From: CAYWOS01 sp964459985 | GTDB lineage: Bacteria; Bacillota; Clostridia; Christensenellales; Aristaeellaceae | DNA length: 32,414 nucleotides | Reading direction: 5' to 3' | Assembly (NCBI GenBank): GCA_964459985.1 | Contig: CAYWOS010000027.1 | Location: forward strand, 1-32,414 | Shown: piece after piece, positions 21,974 to 31,233 of the stretch | How positions within the stretch are numbered: the first letter of the stretch is position 1 | Layout of the letters: each line of letters opens with the position of its first letter | Notes under the pieces: generated by a model | Database searches by the model: none | What the model was told of the DNA's origin: nothing | The model's input: the letters and a program-made list of their open reading frames with translations, nothing else | Translations under genes and position numbers: made by a program

Positions 21974-23509
21974 ATGCTTGCGCGCGCGCTGTGCTTCGCA
22001 TTGCAGGGCGTCGACGGGTTCCCGGTCGCCGTCGAGATCGACGTGTCCGGGGGCATGGGCGGCTACGCCATCGTCGGACTGCCCGATACGGCGGTCAAGG
22101 AAAGCCGCGACCGCGTTTCGGGCGCGCTGCGCAACAGCGGCTACGCGCTCCCGGGCGGACGCGTGACGGTCAATCTCTCGCCCGCCGATCTCAAAAAGGA
22201 AGGCGCGGCGTTCGATCTGTCCATCGCCGTATCGCTCATCGCGGCGAGCCGGCAGGCGGCGATGCCCGATCTGCAAAGCATCCTACTCATCGGCGAATTG
22301 GCGCTGGACGGTTCGCTGACGCCGGTGCGCGGCGCGCTGTCGATGGTGGTCGCGGCGCGCGAGAAGGGCGTGAGCGAGGTGGTGCTGCCCGAGGGCAACG
22401 CCGCCGAGGTCGAATCGGTGCAGGGAATGCGCGTGTACCCCGCAAGGCACCTCAGGCAAGTCGTCGAGCATTTGAGCGGCAAAACGCCCCTGTTGGCGCA
22501 GGCGCAGAAATCCTACGCCGATTGCCTGAAGGATACGCGGACGGAAAACGATCTCAAGTTCGTGCGCGGACAGCAGGGCGCGCGGCGCGCGCTGGAGATC
22601 GCGGCGGCGGGCGGGCACAACATGCTGATGATCGGCGTGCCCGGGAGCGGCAAAACCATGCTGGCGCGCTGTCTGCCCGGTATTCTGCCGTCGATGACCA
22701 TCGAAGAAGCCTTCGAGGTCACGCGCATCCATTCGGTGGCGGGGCTGATCAAGCCGGGCGACGGCATCATGACCGCCCGCCCCTTCCGCACGCCGCATCA
22801 CTCGGCGTCGGTGCCCTCGCTGGTCGGCGGCGGCGCGGACGTGCGCCCGGGCGAAATCTCGCTGGCGCACAACGGCGTGTTGTTCCTCGACGAACTGCCC
22901 GAGTACCCGAAATCGGCGCTCGAGGCGCTGCGCCAGCCGCTCGAGGACGGCTTTGTGACCGTTTCCCGCGTCCGCGCGCGCACGCGCTTCCTTTCGCGCT
23001 GTATGCTCGTCGCCGGTATGAACCCCTGCCCGTGCGGGTATTACGGCAGCCGCGTCCGCGCCTGCCGGTGCGGGCAGCACGAGATCAGGCGGTATCTCGA
23101 CCGCGTGTCGGGGCCGCTGCTCGACCGCATTGATCTGCAGATCGAGGTGGACGCCGTGCCCATCGGCGATATCCAGACCGAGGCGCGCGGCGAATCCTCC
23201 GCCGCCGTCCGCGCGCGCGTCGAGGCGGCGCGTGCGATGCAGCAAAAGCGGCTCAAAGGCGCTCCGGCGCACTGCAACGCGCAGATGACGGGCGCGCAGC
23301 TCGAGGAAATCTGCCCGCTTTCGACGCCGGTCAAGCAATTGCTCGCCCGCGCCGTCGATACCTACGGCTTGAGCATGCGCGGCTATCAGCGCGTCGTCAA
23401 GGTGGCGCGCACCATCGCCGATCTGGCGGGCGACGCCGAGTTGTCGCCCGCGCACGTCGCCGAGGCGATCCAGTATAGGATGCTCGACAAAAAGTATTGG
23501 GGGAATTGA
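21974..23509 (+). CDS. comM: YifB/ComM family Mg-chelatase-like AAA+ ATPase
   Basis: A 511-residue protein. The N-terminal domain has a Lon-protease-like fold ('VEIDVSGGMGGYAIVGLPDTAVKESRDRV'). The AAA+ domain carries Walker A 'GVPGSGKT' (221-228) and Walker B 'VLFLDE' (302-307), followed by the Cys-rich 'CPCGYYG...CRCG' and a C-terminal Mg-chelatase region. In competent Gram-negatives ComM is a helicase that drives branch migration during natural transformation; the clostridial role is assumed to be similar. The ATG follows GAAAGGTGAG. The stop is directly abutted by dprA. Confidence 0.93.
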   Translation: MLARALCFALQGVDGFPVAVEIDVSGGMGGYAIVGLPDTAVKESRDRVSGALRNSGYALPGGRVTVNLSPADLKKEGAAFDLSIAVSLIAASRQAAMPDLQSILLIGELALDGSLTPVRGALSMVVAAREKGVSEVVLPEGNAAEVESVQGMRVYPARHLRQVVEHLSGKTPLLAQAQKSYADCLKDTRTENDLKFVRGQQGARRALEIAAAGGHNMLMIGVPGSGKTMLARCLPGILPSMTIEEAFEVTRIHSVAGLIKPGDGIMTARPFRTPHHSASVPSLVGGGADVRPGEISLAHNGVLFLDELPEYPKSALEALRQPLEDGFVTVSRVRARTRFLSRCMLVAGMNPCPCGYYGSRVRACRCGQHEIRRYLDRVSGPLLDRIDLQIEVDAVPIGDIQTEARGESSAAVRARVEAARAMQQKRLKGAPAHCNAQMTGAQLEEICPLSTPVKQLLARAVDTYGLSMRGYQRVVKVARTIADLAGDAELSPAHVAEAIQYRMLDKKYWGN

Positions 23510-24586
23510 ATGGATTACTCGCGGGACATGCTCTGCCGCGTCTGGCTGCAAAACGCCGAGGTGCTGTCGTGGGACGCCATCGCGCGGCTCCGCGCGCGCT
23601 ATTTAAGCGCCGAGGGCGTGTGGGATCATTTTTCGCCCGATATGCGCGGGGAGCTCGGCGATAAAGCGTACGAGCGGCTGAAGGCGCTCAAGGAAAAGGG
23701 GCGCGACGCCATCCTGCTCGATATCGACAAAAGCGGCGCGTACGCGCTCTTTCGCGGCGAGAACGGCTTTCCCGACGCGCTGTACGCCATCCCCTCGCCG
23801 CCCGAAATGCTCTTTGTGCGCGGCAAAATGCCGCCCGAGGGCGCGCCGGCGATCGCGATCGTCGGTTCGCGCGCCGACACGCGCTACGGGCGCTCGCAGG
23901 CGCGGCTCATCGCGCGGCAGCTCGCGCAAAGCGGCGTCACCATCGTGAGCGGGCTGGCGCGCGGCATCGACGGCGCGGCGCACGAGGGCGCGCTCGACGC
24001 CGGCGGGAGGACGATCGCCGTGCTGGGAAGCGGGCTGAACAACCTCTATCCCCCGCAGCACAGGGATTTGGCGCAGCGCATTGTGGACGCGGGCGGCGCG
24101 CTCGTCACCGAATTGCCGCCGGACGCCCAGCCGCTCCCCTTCCATTTTCCCCTGCGCAACCGCATCATCAGCGGGCTTTCGGACGCGCTGCTGCTCATCG
24201 AGGCGCGGGAGAGGAGCGGCACCAGCTCGACGGTCAACCACGCGCTCGATCAGGGCAGGGAGGTATTCGCGCTGCCGGGCAACGTCGATTCGCCGGGCAG
24301 CGAACTGCCGCTCAAACTGCTCAAGGAGGGCGCGTGCCTGTGCACCTGCGCCGGCGACATCATCGCCGCCATGGGCTGGAATGTGAAGCGGCCGCCGCGC
24401 CAAACGCTGCTCCCGCCCGAAAACCCCATCCTGCGCGTGCTGGACGCGGAGGAAAAGACATTTGAGGAATTGCTCGGCATCTTCCCGCTCACGGCGGCGG
24501 ACCTCAATTCCGCCCTGACGCTGCTCGAAATGGACGGCAAAATCGAGCGGCGCGCGGGCAGGGCGTTCGCGATCAAAAGGACATGA
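23510..24586 (+). CDS. dprA: DNA-processing protein DprA
   Basis: A 358-residue DprA. An N-terminal helical region is followed by the Rossmann-type core: 'IAIVGSRADTRYGR', 'GVTIVSGLARGIDGAAHEGAL', 'TIAVLGSGLNNLYPPQH', 'FPLRNRIISGLSDALLLIEA' and 'GREVFALPGN'. A C-terminal winged-helix-like end (about 300-355) completes it. DprA protects incoming single-stranded DNA and loads RecA during transformation and other recombination. It starts immediately after the comM stop, so the two are translationally coupled. The comM-dprA-topA order is standard in clostridia. Confidence 0.94.
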   Translation: MDYSRDMLCRVWLQNAEVLSWDAIARLRARYLSAEGVWDHFSPDMRGELGDKAYERLKALKEKGRDAILLDIDKSGAYALFRGENGFPDALYAIPSPPEMLFVRGKMPPEGAPAIAIVGSRADTRYGRSQARLIARQLAQSGVTIVSGLARGIDGAAHEGALDAGGRTIAVLGSGLNNLYPPQHRDLAQRIVDAGGALVTELPPDAQPLPFHFPLRNRIISGLSDALLLIEARERSGTSSTVNHALDQGREVFALPGNVDSPGSELPLKLLKEGACLCTCAGDIIAAMGWNVKRPPRQTLLPPENPILRVLDAEEKTFEELLGIFPLTAADLNSALTLLEMDGKIERRAGRAFAIKRT

Positions 24587-24666
24587 CGCGTTTTTACGGC
24601 GGCGTCCGTCCGGTATCGCTCCCATCCGCAATCACGCGTCACAGCGTATCATAAGGAGGAAATCAA

Positions 24667-26790
24667 GTGGCAACGGCAACCAAGCTCGTCATCGTGGAAT
24701 CGCCCGCCAAGGCGCGGACGATCGAGAAATTTTTAGGCAGAGGCTACAAGGTCGAGGCGTCGCAGGGGCACGTCCGCGACCTGCCCAAATCGCAGCTCGG
24801 CGTCGACGTGGACAAGGATTTCGAAATGAAGTACATCACCATCCACGGGCGCGGCAAAATCCTGACCAAGATCCGCAAGGACGCCAAGGCGGCGACGAAA
24901 ATCTTCCTCGCCACCGACCCTGACCGCGAGGGCGAGGCGATCTCGTGGCATCTGGCGCAGGCGCTGGACGTCGACGTGAACTCGGCGTGCCGCATCGAGT
25001 TTCACGAGATCACGCAAAAAGCGGTGCAGCACGCCATCGCGCACCCGCGCAAAATCGACATGGGCCGCGTCGACGCGCAGCAGGCGCGCCGCGCGCTCGA
25101 CCGTCTGGTGGGCTACAAATTAAGCCCGCTTCTCTGGGCGAAGATCAAGAAAGGCCTGTCCGCCGGACGCGTACAGTCGGTCGCCACGCGGCTGGTCGTC
25201 GAGCGCGAGGAGGACATCGAGGATTTCGTTCCCGACGAATACTGGGAGGTCACGGCGGACGCCATGCTGCCCAACGCGCGCGGACGGCGCACGACGTTCA
25301 CGCTCAAGCTGTCCGCGCTCGACGGCGCCAAGGCGGAGATCAAAAACGAGCAGCAGGCGCGCGAGGCGCAAAAGCGCATCGAAAGCGCGGCGTTCGCCGT
25401 CTACGCCGTGCGCCACGGCGAAAAGAAGAAAGCGCCCGCGCCGCCCTTCACCACCTCCTCGCTCCAGCAGGAGGCGGGCAGAAAGCTCAATTTCACCACG
25501 CAAAAGACCATGCAGGTGGTGCAGCAGCTCTACGAAGGCGTCGATCTGGAGGGCGAGGGCACGCAGGGCGTCGTGACCTATATCCGCACCGACAGCGTGC
25601 GCATCTCGGACGAGGCGATGAACGCCGCGCGCGCCTTCATCCCCAAAGAGTACGGCGCCGAATACCTGCCCGCCGAGCCGAACGTATACAAGGGCCGCAG
25701 CAACGCGCAGGACGCGCACGAGGCGATCCGGCCCACCGATGTGACGCGCACGCCCGCCGCCATCAAGCCGATGCTCACCAAGGAGCAGTTCCAGCTTTAC
25801 CGCCTGATCTACAACCGCTTCCTCGCCAGCCAGATGGCGCCCGCGCTGTACGATACCATGAGCATGGACGTGTCGGGCGACGGCGTGGGCATGCGTTTTT
25901 ACGGCGAGCACAAGCGCTTTTCGGGCTTCACCTGCATCTACGAGGAGGGCAGCGACGACGCCGTGGAGAGCGCCGAGGCGACGCTGCCGCAAATGAAGGA
26001 GGGCGCGCCCGTCCTGATCGAATCGGTCGAAACGGCGCAGCACTTCACGCAGCCGCCGCCGCGCTACACCGAGGCGTCGCTCGTGCGCACGCTGGAGGAA
26101 AAGGGCATCGGCCGGCCGTCGACCTACGCGCCGACCATCACCACCATTTTGGCGCGCGGCTACGTCGCGCGCGAAAGCAAGCGGCTGGTGCCCACCGAGC
26201 TTGGCAAAATGGTCAACAGCCTGATGATCGAGTACTTCGGCGGCATCGTCGATACCGAGTTCACGGCGGACATGGAGCAAAAGCTGGACGCCATCGAGGA
26301 AAAGGACGGCGACTGGCGGCAGGTGCTGCGCGATTTCTACCCGCCCTTTGAAAAAATGCTCGAGAACGCCGAAAAGGAAATCGAAAAGGTCGAGATCCGC
26401 GACGAGCCGAGCGACGTGATCTGCGACAAATGCGGCGCGCAGATGGTCTACCGCGTCGGACGCTACGGCAAGTTCCTCGCCTGCCCAAATTTCCCCGAAT
26501 GCCGCAACACCAAGCCCATCCTGATCTATATCGACGCCAAGTGCCCCAAGTGCGGCGGGCGTCTGCTCGAAAAGACCAGCCGCAAAAACCGCAAGTTCTA
26601 CGGCTGCGAAAAGTATCCCGAATGCGATTTCGTGTCGTGGGAGATGCCGGTGGACGAGCGCTGCCCGACGTGCGGCGCGTACATGGTCAAAAAAGTCAAC
26701 CGCAAGGGCGAAACGTGGCACGTCTGCTCGAACGATTCCTGCCGTTACCGCGTGGAAATCGAAGGCGGGACGGAGGACGACGGCGAATGA
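24667..26790 (+). CDS. topA: DNA topoisomerase I
   Basis: A 707-residue type IA topoisomerase that relaxes negative supercoils. The TOPRIM domain has 'VIVESPAKARTIEKF' and the acidic 'DPDRE' (Asp84, Asp86, Glu88). The active-site tyrosine is Tyr305 in 'GVVTYIRTDSVRIS', and 'DAHEAIRPT' is also diagnostic. Three C-terminal zinc fingers, with CxxC pairs starting at residues 586, 626 and 666, help strand passage. The start is a GTG with AAGGAGG six bases upstream; the 80 bases before it hold no clear promoter. The stop overlaps trmFO (ATGA). Confidence 0.96.
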   Translation: MATATKLVIVESPAKARTIEKFLGRGYKVEASQGHVRDLPKSQLGVDVDKDFEMKYITIHGRGKILTKIRKDAKAATKIFLATDPDREGEAISWHLAQALDVDVNSACRIEFHEITQKAVQHAIAHPRKIDMGRVDAQQARRALDRLVGYKLSPLLWAKIKKGLSAGRVQSVATRLVVEREEDIEDFVPDEYWEVTADAMLPNARGRRTTFTLKLSALDGAKAEIKNEQQAREAQKRIESAAFAVYAVRHGEKKKAPAPPFTTSSLQQEAGRKLNFTTQKTMQVVQQLYEGVDLEGEGTQGVVTYIRTDSVRISDEAMNAARAFIPKEYGAEYLPAEPNVYKGRSNAQDAHEAIRPTDVTRTPAAIKPMLTKEQFQLYRLIYNRFLASQMAPALYDTMSMDVSGDGVGMRFYGEHKRFSGFTCIYEEGSDDAVESAEATLPQMKEGAPVLIESVETAQHFTQPPPRYTEASLVRTLEEKGIGRPSTYAPTITTILARGYVARESKRLVPTELGKMVNSLMIEYFGGIVDTEFTADMEQKLDAIEEKDGDWRQVLRDFYPPFEKMLENAEKEIEKVEIRDEPSDVICDKCGAQMVYRVGRYGKFLACPNFPECRNTKPILIYIDAKCPKCGGRLLEKTSRKNRKFYGCEKYPECDFVSWEMPVDERCPTCGAYMVKKVNRKGETWHVCSNDSCRYRVEIEGGTEDDGE

Positions 26791-28088
26791 GCGCGACGGT
26801 CGTCGGCGCGGGACTGGCGGGCAGCGAGGCGGCGTGGCAGCTCGCGCGCCTCGGCGTGCCCGTCACGCTGTATGAAATGAAGCCCGCGCGCATGAGCCCG
26901 GCGCATCATTCGCCTTTGTTCGCGGAATTGGTGTGCTCGAACTCGCTGCGCTCGGACAGGCTGAACAACGCCGCCGGGCTGCTCAAGGAAGAAATGCGGC
27001 GGATGGATTCGCTGGTGATCGCCGCCGCCGATTTCGCGCGCGTGCCGGCGGGCGGCGCGCTGGCGGTCGATCGCGAGCGGTTTTCGGGATTCATCACTGA
27101 AAAACTCCGGAATCACCCGCTCGTCGCCGTCGTTTCGGAGGAAATCACAAAAATCCCCGAGGGCGAAACGATCATCGCCACCGGCCCGCTCACCTCCGAC
27201 GCGCTCGCCGAGCGCATCGCGGCGCTGCCCGAGGTCAAAACGCTGCATTTCTACGACGCCGCCGCGCCCATCGTCACGGCGGAATCGCTCGATATGGACA
27301 AAATCTACCGCGCCTCGCGCTACGGACGCGGCGACGATTACCTGAACTGCCCGCTCGACGAAGCGCGGTACCGCGCGTTCGCGGAGGCGCTCGTCGCCGC
27401 CGAGACCGCGCCGGTGCACGGCTTTGAGGAAACCAATGTGTTCGAGGGCTGCATGCCCGTCGAATCAATGGCGCGGCGCGGCGCGATGGCGCTGGCGTTC
27501 GGGCCGATGAAGCCGGTGGGACTCAATAACCCGCACACCGGCAAGCCCGATTTCGCCGTCGTGCAATTGCGGCAGGACGACGCGGCGGGCACGCTGTACA
27601 ACATCGTGGGCTTCCAGACGCGCCTCAAATTCCCCGAGCAAAAGCGCGTATTCGGCATGATCCCGGGGCTTGAACACGCCGAGTTCGCGCGCTACGGCGT
27701 CATGCACCGCAATACCTTTCTGGACAGCCCCTCTCTGCTCGATCACACCTACCGCGTCGCCGCGCGCCCCGACATGTATTTCGCGGGGCAGATGACGGGC
27801 GTGGAGGGCTACGTCGAGAGCGCGGCGAGCGGGCTGGTGGCGGGCGTGTCGCTGGCGCTGCGGCAAAAGGGCGTCGAAGCGCCCGATTTCACGCGGAAAA
27901 CGGCGCTGGGCGCGCTGGCGCATTACGTGTCCGCCTCCAATCGGCATTTCGAGCCGATGAACGTCACCTACGGCATCATGGACGGCTGGAATGAATCGCG
28001 CGCGCGCGACAAACTGACGCGCTATCAGTTGATCGGCGAGCGTTCGCTCGCGTTTCTCGCGGAATTGAGGCGAAAATTCGACATTTGA
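26787..28088 (+). CDS. trmFO: Methylenetetrahydrofolate-tRNA-(uracil-5-)-methyltransferase TrmFO
   Basis: A 433-residue flavoprotein that forms m5U54 in the tRNA T loop using methylene-tetrahydrofolate. The FAD-binding 'VVGAGLAGSEAAWQLA' starts at residue 5. The two conserved cysteines are visible: Cys50 in 'ELVCSNSLRSD' and Cys222 in 'FEGCMPVE'. 'GLNNPHTG' and 'YFAGQMTGVEGYVESAASGL' are typical. The start at 26787 overlaps the topA stop. In Bacillus this gene is followed by a xerC-type recombinase gene before hslV; that gene is missing here. Confidence 0.95.
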   Translation: MSATVVGAGLAGSEAAWQLARLGVPVTLYEMKPARMSPAHHSPLFAELVCSNSLRSDRLNNAAGLLKEEMRRMDSLVIAAADFARVPAGGALAVDRERFSGFITEKLRNHPLVAVVSEEITKIPEGETIIATGPLTSDALAERIAALPEVKTLHFYDAAAPIVTAESLDMDKIYRASRYGRGDDYLNCPLDEARYRAFAEALVAAETAPVHGFEETNVFEGCMPVESMARRGAMALAFGPMKPVGLNNPHTGKPDFAVVQLRQDDAAGTLYNIVGFQTRLKFPEQKRVFGMIPGLEHAEFARYGVMHRNTFLDSPSLLDHTYRVAARPDMYFAGQMTGVEGYVESAASGLVAGVSLALRQKGVEAPDFTRKTALGALAHYVSASNRHFEPMNVTYGIMDGWNESRARDKLTRYQLIGERSLAFLAELRRKFDI

Positions 28089-28098
28089 GCGCAAAACG

Positions 28099-28127
28099 CT
28101 GACAAACGGCGAATGATCTGATAAGAT
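28099..28127 (+). promoter_or_regulatory. Possible promoter of hslVU
   Basis: CTGACA (28099-28104), a 17-base spacer and TAAGAT (28122-28127) lie 40 bases before hslV, in the 78-base gap after trmFO. The boxes match five and four of six consensus bases. AAAGGAGA follows close to the ATG. Confidence 0.5.
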
Positions 28128-28166
28128 AATCGGGCGGGCGGCAAGCGCCCGCGCAAAGGAGACGTT

Positions 28167-28703
28167 ATGAGCAATTTACGGGGAACGACCATCTGCGGCG
28201 TCAAACGGGGCGGCGGCATCGCCGTCGCGGGCGACGGTCAGGTCACGATGGGCGAGCATACCATCTTCAAGGGCACGGCGCGCAAGGTGCGCAGGATCTA
28301 CAACGACAGCGTGGTGACGGGCTTCGCCGGCTCGGTCGCCGACGCCTTCACGCTGTGCGAACGGTTCGAGGACAAGCTCAGCCAGTGCGGCGGCAACCTC
28401 GAGCGCGCCGCCGTCATGCTGGCGCAGGACTGGCGGGGCGACAAGGCGCTTCGTCAGCTCGAAGCCATGATGATCGTCGCCGACAAGGAAAAAATGCTCA
28501 TCCTTTCGGGTACGGGCGAGGTCATCGAGCCGGACGACGGCATCGCCGCCATCGGCTCGGGCGGCAATTACGCGCTGGCGGCGGCGCGCGCGCTGATGCA
28601 GAACACCGATTTGTCCGCGCACGAGATCGCCGAAAAGGCGCTGCACGTCGCCGCGTCGATCTGCGTGTATACCAACGACAACATCGTCGTGGAGGATGTG
28701 TGA
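28167..28703 (+). CDS. hslV: ATP-dependent protease subunit HslV (ClpQ)
   Basis: A 178-residue proteasome-like peptidase subunit. The catalytic threonine is Thr7 in 'RGTTICGV', which becomes residue 1 after removal of a short leader. 'GIAVAGDGQVTMG', 'VVTGFAGSVADAFTL' and 'AIGSGGNYALAAARAL' are family motifs. It keeps the Thr nucleophile, unlike the Bacillus ClpQ/CodW version, which uses an N-terminal Ser. It forms a double hexamer ring capped by HslU, whose gene follows one base after its stop. Confidence 0.96.
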   Translation: MSNLRGTTICGVKRGGGIAVAGDGQVTMGEHTIFKGTARKVRRIYNDSVVTGFAGSVADAFTLCERFEDKLSQCGGNLERAAVMLAQDWRGDKALRQLEAMMIVADKEKMLILSGTGEVIEPDDGIAAIGSGGNYALAAARALMQNTDLSAHEIAEKALHVAASICVYTNDNIVVEDV

Positions 28704-28704
28704 C

Positions 28705-30069
28705 ATGAACGAACTGACGCCCCGCGAGGTCGTGCGCGAGCTCGACCGCTTCATCATCGGGCAGGACGACGCCAAGCGCGCCGTCGCCATCGCGCTGCGC
28801 AACCGCTACCGCCGCGCGCAGCTCGGCGAGGACATGCGCGAAGAAATCTATCCCAAGAATATCCTCATGATCGGGCCGACGGGCGTGGGCAAAACCGAGA
28901 TCGCGCGGCGCTTGGCCAAACTGGTCAGCGCGCCGTTCATCAAGGTCGAGGCGACCAAGTTCACCGAGGTCGGCTACGTCGGGCGCGACGTCGAATCCAT
29001 CATCCGCGATCTGGCCGAGAACGCCGTGCGCATGGTCAAGGAGGAGCACAAGCAGCGCGTGGAAACGCGCGCGCGGGTGCTGGCGGAGGATCGGCTGGTG
29101 ACGCTGCTTTTGCATCCGCCGCGCAAGCCCGCCGGCAATCCGCTTGATTTCCTGCTGGGCAAAAAGCAGGAGCCGGAGGAATCGCCCGAGGAAAAGGCCG
29201 AAATCAGCCGCCGCCGCGAGGACGTGCGCGCGCAGTTGCGAAACGGCGAAATGGAGGAGCGCGAGATCGAAATCGAGGTCGAGGAAGCGCCGCAGCAGCT
29301 CGAGGTCGGCGGCACGTCGATCAATCTCGGCGACATGATGGGCAACATCATGCCCAAAAAGACCAAGCTGCGCCATGTCAAGGTAAAGGAAGCGCGCGAA
29401 ATCCTCTTGGCGGAGGAATCGGGCAAATTGATCGACGAGGACGCCGTGCGCGAGGACGCCGTGCGCCGCGTCGAGCAGAGCGGCATCGTGTTCCTCGACG
29501 AGATCGACAAGATCGCCGGGCGCGGCGGCGCGGGCGGCGGCCCCGACGTATCGCGCGAGGGCGTGCAGCGCGATATCCTGCCCATCGTCGAGGGCAGCAC
29601 GGTCAACACCAAGTACGGCCCCGTGCGCACCGATTTTATCCTGTTCATCGGCGCGGGCGCGTTCCATGTGGCGAAAGTGTCCGATCTGATCCCCGAACTG
29701 CAGGGGCGCTTCCCCGTGCACGTCACGCTCAAAAGCCTGACGCAGCAGGATTTCGTGAACATCCTGACCAAGACCGACAACGCCGTCACGCGCCAGTATA
29801 CCGCGCTGCTGGGCGTGGACAAGGTGCATCTGACCTTCGAGCCGGACGCGCTGGAGGAAATCGCGCGCATCGCGCTGCTCGCCAACGAAATGGGCGAGGA
29901 CATCGGCGCGCGCCGCCTGCACGCCGTGTTCGAGGAACTGCTGGACGACGTATCCTTCAACGCCGGCGGCGACGAAATGCCCGACGTGTATCTGTCGGTA
30001 TCCGCCTCCTACGTGCGCGAGCACGTCAAAACGGCGAAGCAGATGGACATGAAGCGCTATATTCTGTAA
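28705..30069 (+). CDS. hslU: HslU (ClpY) AAA+ ATPase subunit
   Basis: A 454-residue AAA+ unfoldase that feeds proteins into HslV. Walker A is 'GPTGVGKT' (57-64) and Walker B 'GIVFLDEIDK' (Asp265-Glu266). The family N-terminus 'LTPREVVRELDRFIIGQDDAKRAVAIALRNR' and the C-terminal 'GARRLHAVFEELLDDVSF' are intact, with a charged I domain between the Walker motifs. I chose the ATG at 28705 over the in-frame ATG at 28696. GGAGGA lies eight bases before 28705, and the earlier start would fall on the Shine-Dalgarno itself. In Bacillus codY follows; here it does not. Confidence 0.95.
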   Translation: MNELTPREVVRELDRFIIGQDDAKRAVAIALRNRYRRAQLGEDMREEIYPKNILMIGPTGVGKTEIARRLAKLVSAPFIKVEATKFTEVGYVGRDVESIIRDLAENAVRMVKEEHKQRVETRARVLAEDRLVTLLLHPPRKPAGNPLDFLLGKKQEPEESPEEKAEISRRREDVRAQLRNGEMEEREIEIEVEEAPQQLEVGGTSINLGDMMGNIMPKKTKLRHVKVKEAREILLAEESGKLIDEDAVREDAVRRVEQSGIVFLDEIDKIAGRGGAGGGPDVSREGVQRDILPIVEGSTVNTKYGPVRTDFILFIGAGAFHVAKVSDLIPELQGRFPVHVTLKSLTQQDFVNILTKTDNAVTRQYTALLGVDKVHLTFEPDALEEIARIALLANEMGEDIGARRLHAVFEELLDDVSFNAGGDEMPDVYLSVSASYVREHVKTAKQMDMKRYIL

Positions 30070-30139
30070 TCAAACGGCCCATCCGCCTTGACGCGCCGCG
30101 CGGCATACTGTCCCCGACAAAACAAAAGGGAGATCGTTC

Positions 30140-30688
30140 ATGAGCGCCCATGAAAAAGACGCGCGCATCGTCGAATGCAAACGGGAATCCTTCCCGCGCT
30201 GCCGCTTCGTCGGCAAGCGCTACAAAAACGCCGACCGCGTGAACGGCGATTTCGGCGCGTACTGGGGGCAGTGGCACGGAAACGGCTGGTTTGACGCGCT
30301 CGAGGCGCTTCTGACCGACGAGTTCAGGCGCGCCTACCCGGACGCCGACGCCTATATCGGGCTGGAAAAGAACGGCTTCGGCAAGCCCGACGACTGCTAC
30401 GAATACTGGATCGGCATGTTTTTGCCGGAGGGCTGCCAGGCGCCCGAGGGGTTTGATTTCGTCGATCTGGCCTACGATCACGTCGGCGTGTGCTACATCA
30501 AGGGCACGGAGGACAAGGTATTCATGAAGGAGGGCGAGTGCTATCAGGCGCTCGTCGGCGCCGGCATGACCGTTCCCGCCCGCGAGGACGACGCCATTTA
30601 CTTCTTCGAGCGCTGCGCCTGCCCGCGCTTCACCACGCCCGACGAAAACGGCGAGATCATTCTGGACGTCGGCTTCTTCGTCGAATAA
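30140..30688 (+). CDS. GyrI-like small-molecule-binding domain protein
   Basis: A 182-residue cytosolic protein resembling the GyrI-like/AraC effector-binding fold: an N-terminal strand 'CRFVGKRYKN', 'WGQWHGNGWFDAL', 'DCYEYWIGMFLP', then 'FDFVDLAYDHVGVCYIKG' and the end 'ILDVGFFVE'. It has no DNA-binding domain. Members bind hydrophobic or cationic compounds, and some block gyrase inhibitors; the ligand here is unknown. GGGAG precedes the ATG. It begins 70 bases after hslU and is followed 12 bases later by the next gene. Confidence 0.7.
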   Translation: MSAHEKDARIVECKRESFPRCRFVGKRYKNADRVNGDFGAYWGQWHGNGWFDALEALLTDEFRRAYPDADAYIGLEKNGFGKPDDCYEYWIGMFLPEGCQAPEGFDFVDLAYDHVGVCYIKGTEDKVFMKEGECYQALVGAGMTVPAREDDAIYFFERCACPRFTTPDENGEIILDVGFFVE

Positions 30689-30700
30689 GGAGGTCGCCGC

Positions 30701-31228
30701 ATGTCCGTCTATCAACGGCAAAAAGCCGAAAAACCCGGCATTGAGGACACGATGGCGCGGCTGCTCGCGGGCGCGAAGCTCGACGGCGCGCGCGCGTTCG
30801 TCGGGTTTTTGCGCGAAAGCGGCGTCTCGCTTTCGTGGGGCGCGGTCAATTCGTACAACGCCTCGTACAAAGGCCGCCGCGTGTGCATTCTCAAGTTTGC
30901 GGAGGATTTCTTCGAGATTCGGAGCAACACGCAGTACGACGAAGCCATGAACGCGCGCTTCGCGGGCGCGGACGAGACGACGCGCGCGTTTCTGCTCGGG
31001 AGCGTCACGTACTGTTCCGGCTGCGGGACGTGCAAGCCGGGGCTTTCCATGACGCTGCTCGGCCGGCCGGTCGAAAACGCCTGCTATAACCCGGTGATCA
31101 ACCTGACAAACCCGGACGACGGCATGCTCGCGCTCGCGCGCGAACTGGCGCTCATGCGCAAAGAGGCCATCGCGGACGGGCGCGCGCCGCGCGTCACCTA
31201 CATCGCCAAAAGCAAACGAAAGGACTGA
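30701..31228 (+). CDS. Hypothetical protein with a CxxCxxC motif
   Basis: A 175-residue soluble protein without signal peptide or membrane segments. The most distinctive feature is 'YCSGCGTCKPGLSMTLLGRPVENAC', a CxxCxxC cluster followed by another Cys about 18 residues on. I believe clostridial proteins of unknown function share this pattern, but I cannot name the family with certainty. The cysteines could bind zinc or iron. A strong AAGGAGG precedes the ATG, and it lies between a GyrI-like gene and another Cys-rich gene, suggesting one small operon. Confidence 0.65.
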   Translation: MSVYQRQKAEKPGIEDTMARLLAGAKLDGARAFVGFLRESGVSLSWGAVNSYNASYKGRRVCILKFAEDFFEIRSNTQYDEAMNARFAGADETTRAFLLGSVTYCSGCGTCKPGLSMTLLGRPVENACYNPVINLTNPDDGMLALARELALMRKEAIADGRAPRVTYIAKSKRKD

Positions 31229-31233
31229 CGGAT

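Noticed and set aside
28696..28704. ATG at 28696 as start of hslU
   Set aside because: It overlaps the Shine-Dalgarno GGAGGA and adds three residues not expected in the family; the ATG at 28705 is well spaced.
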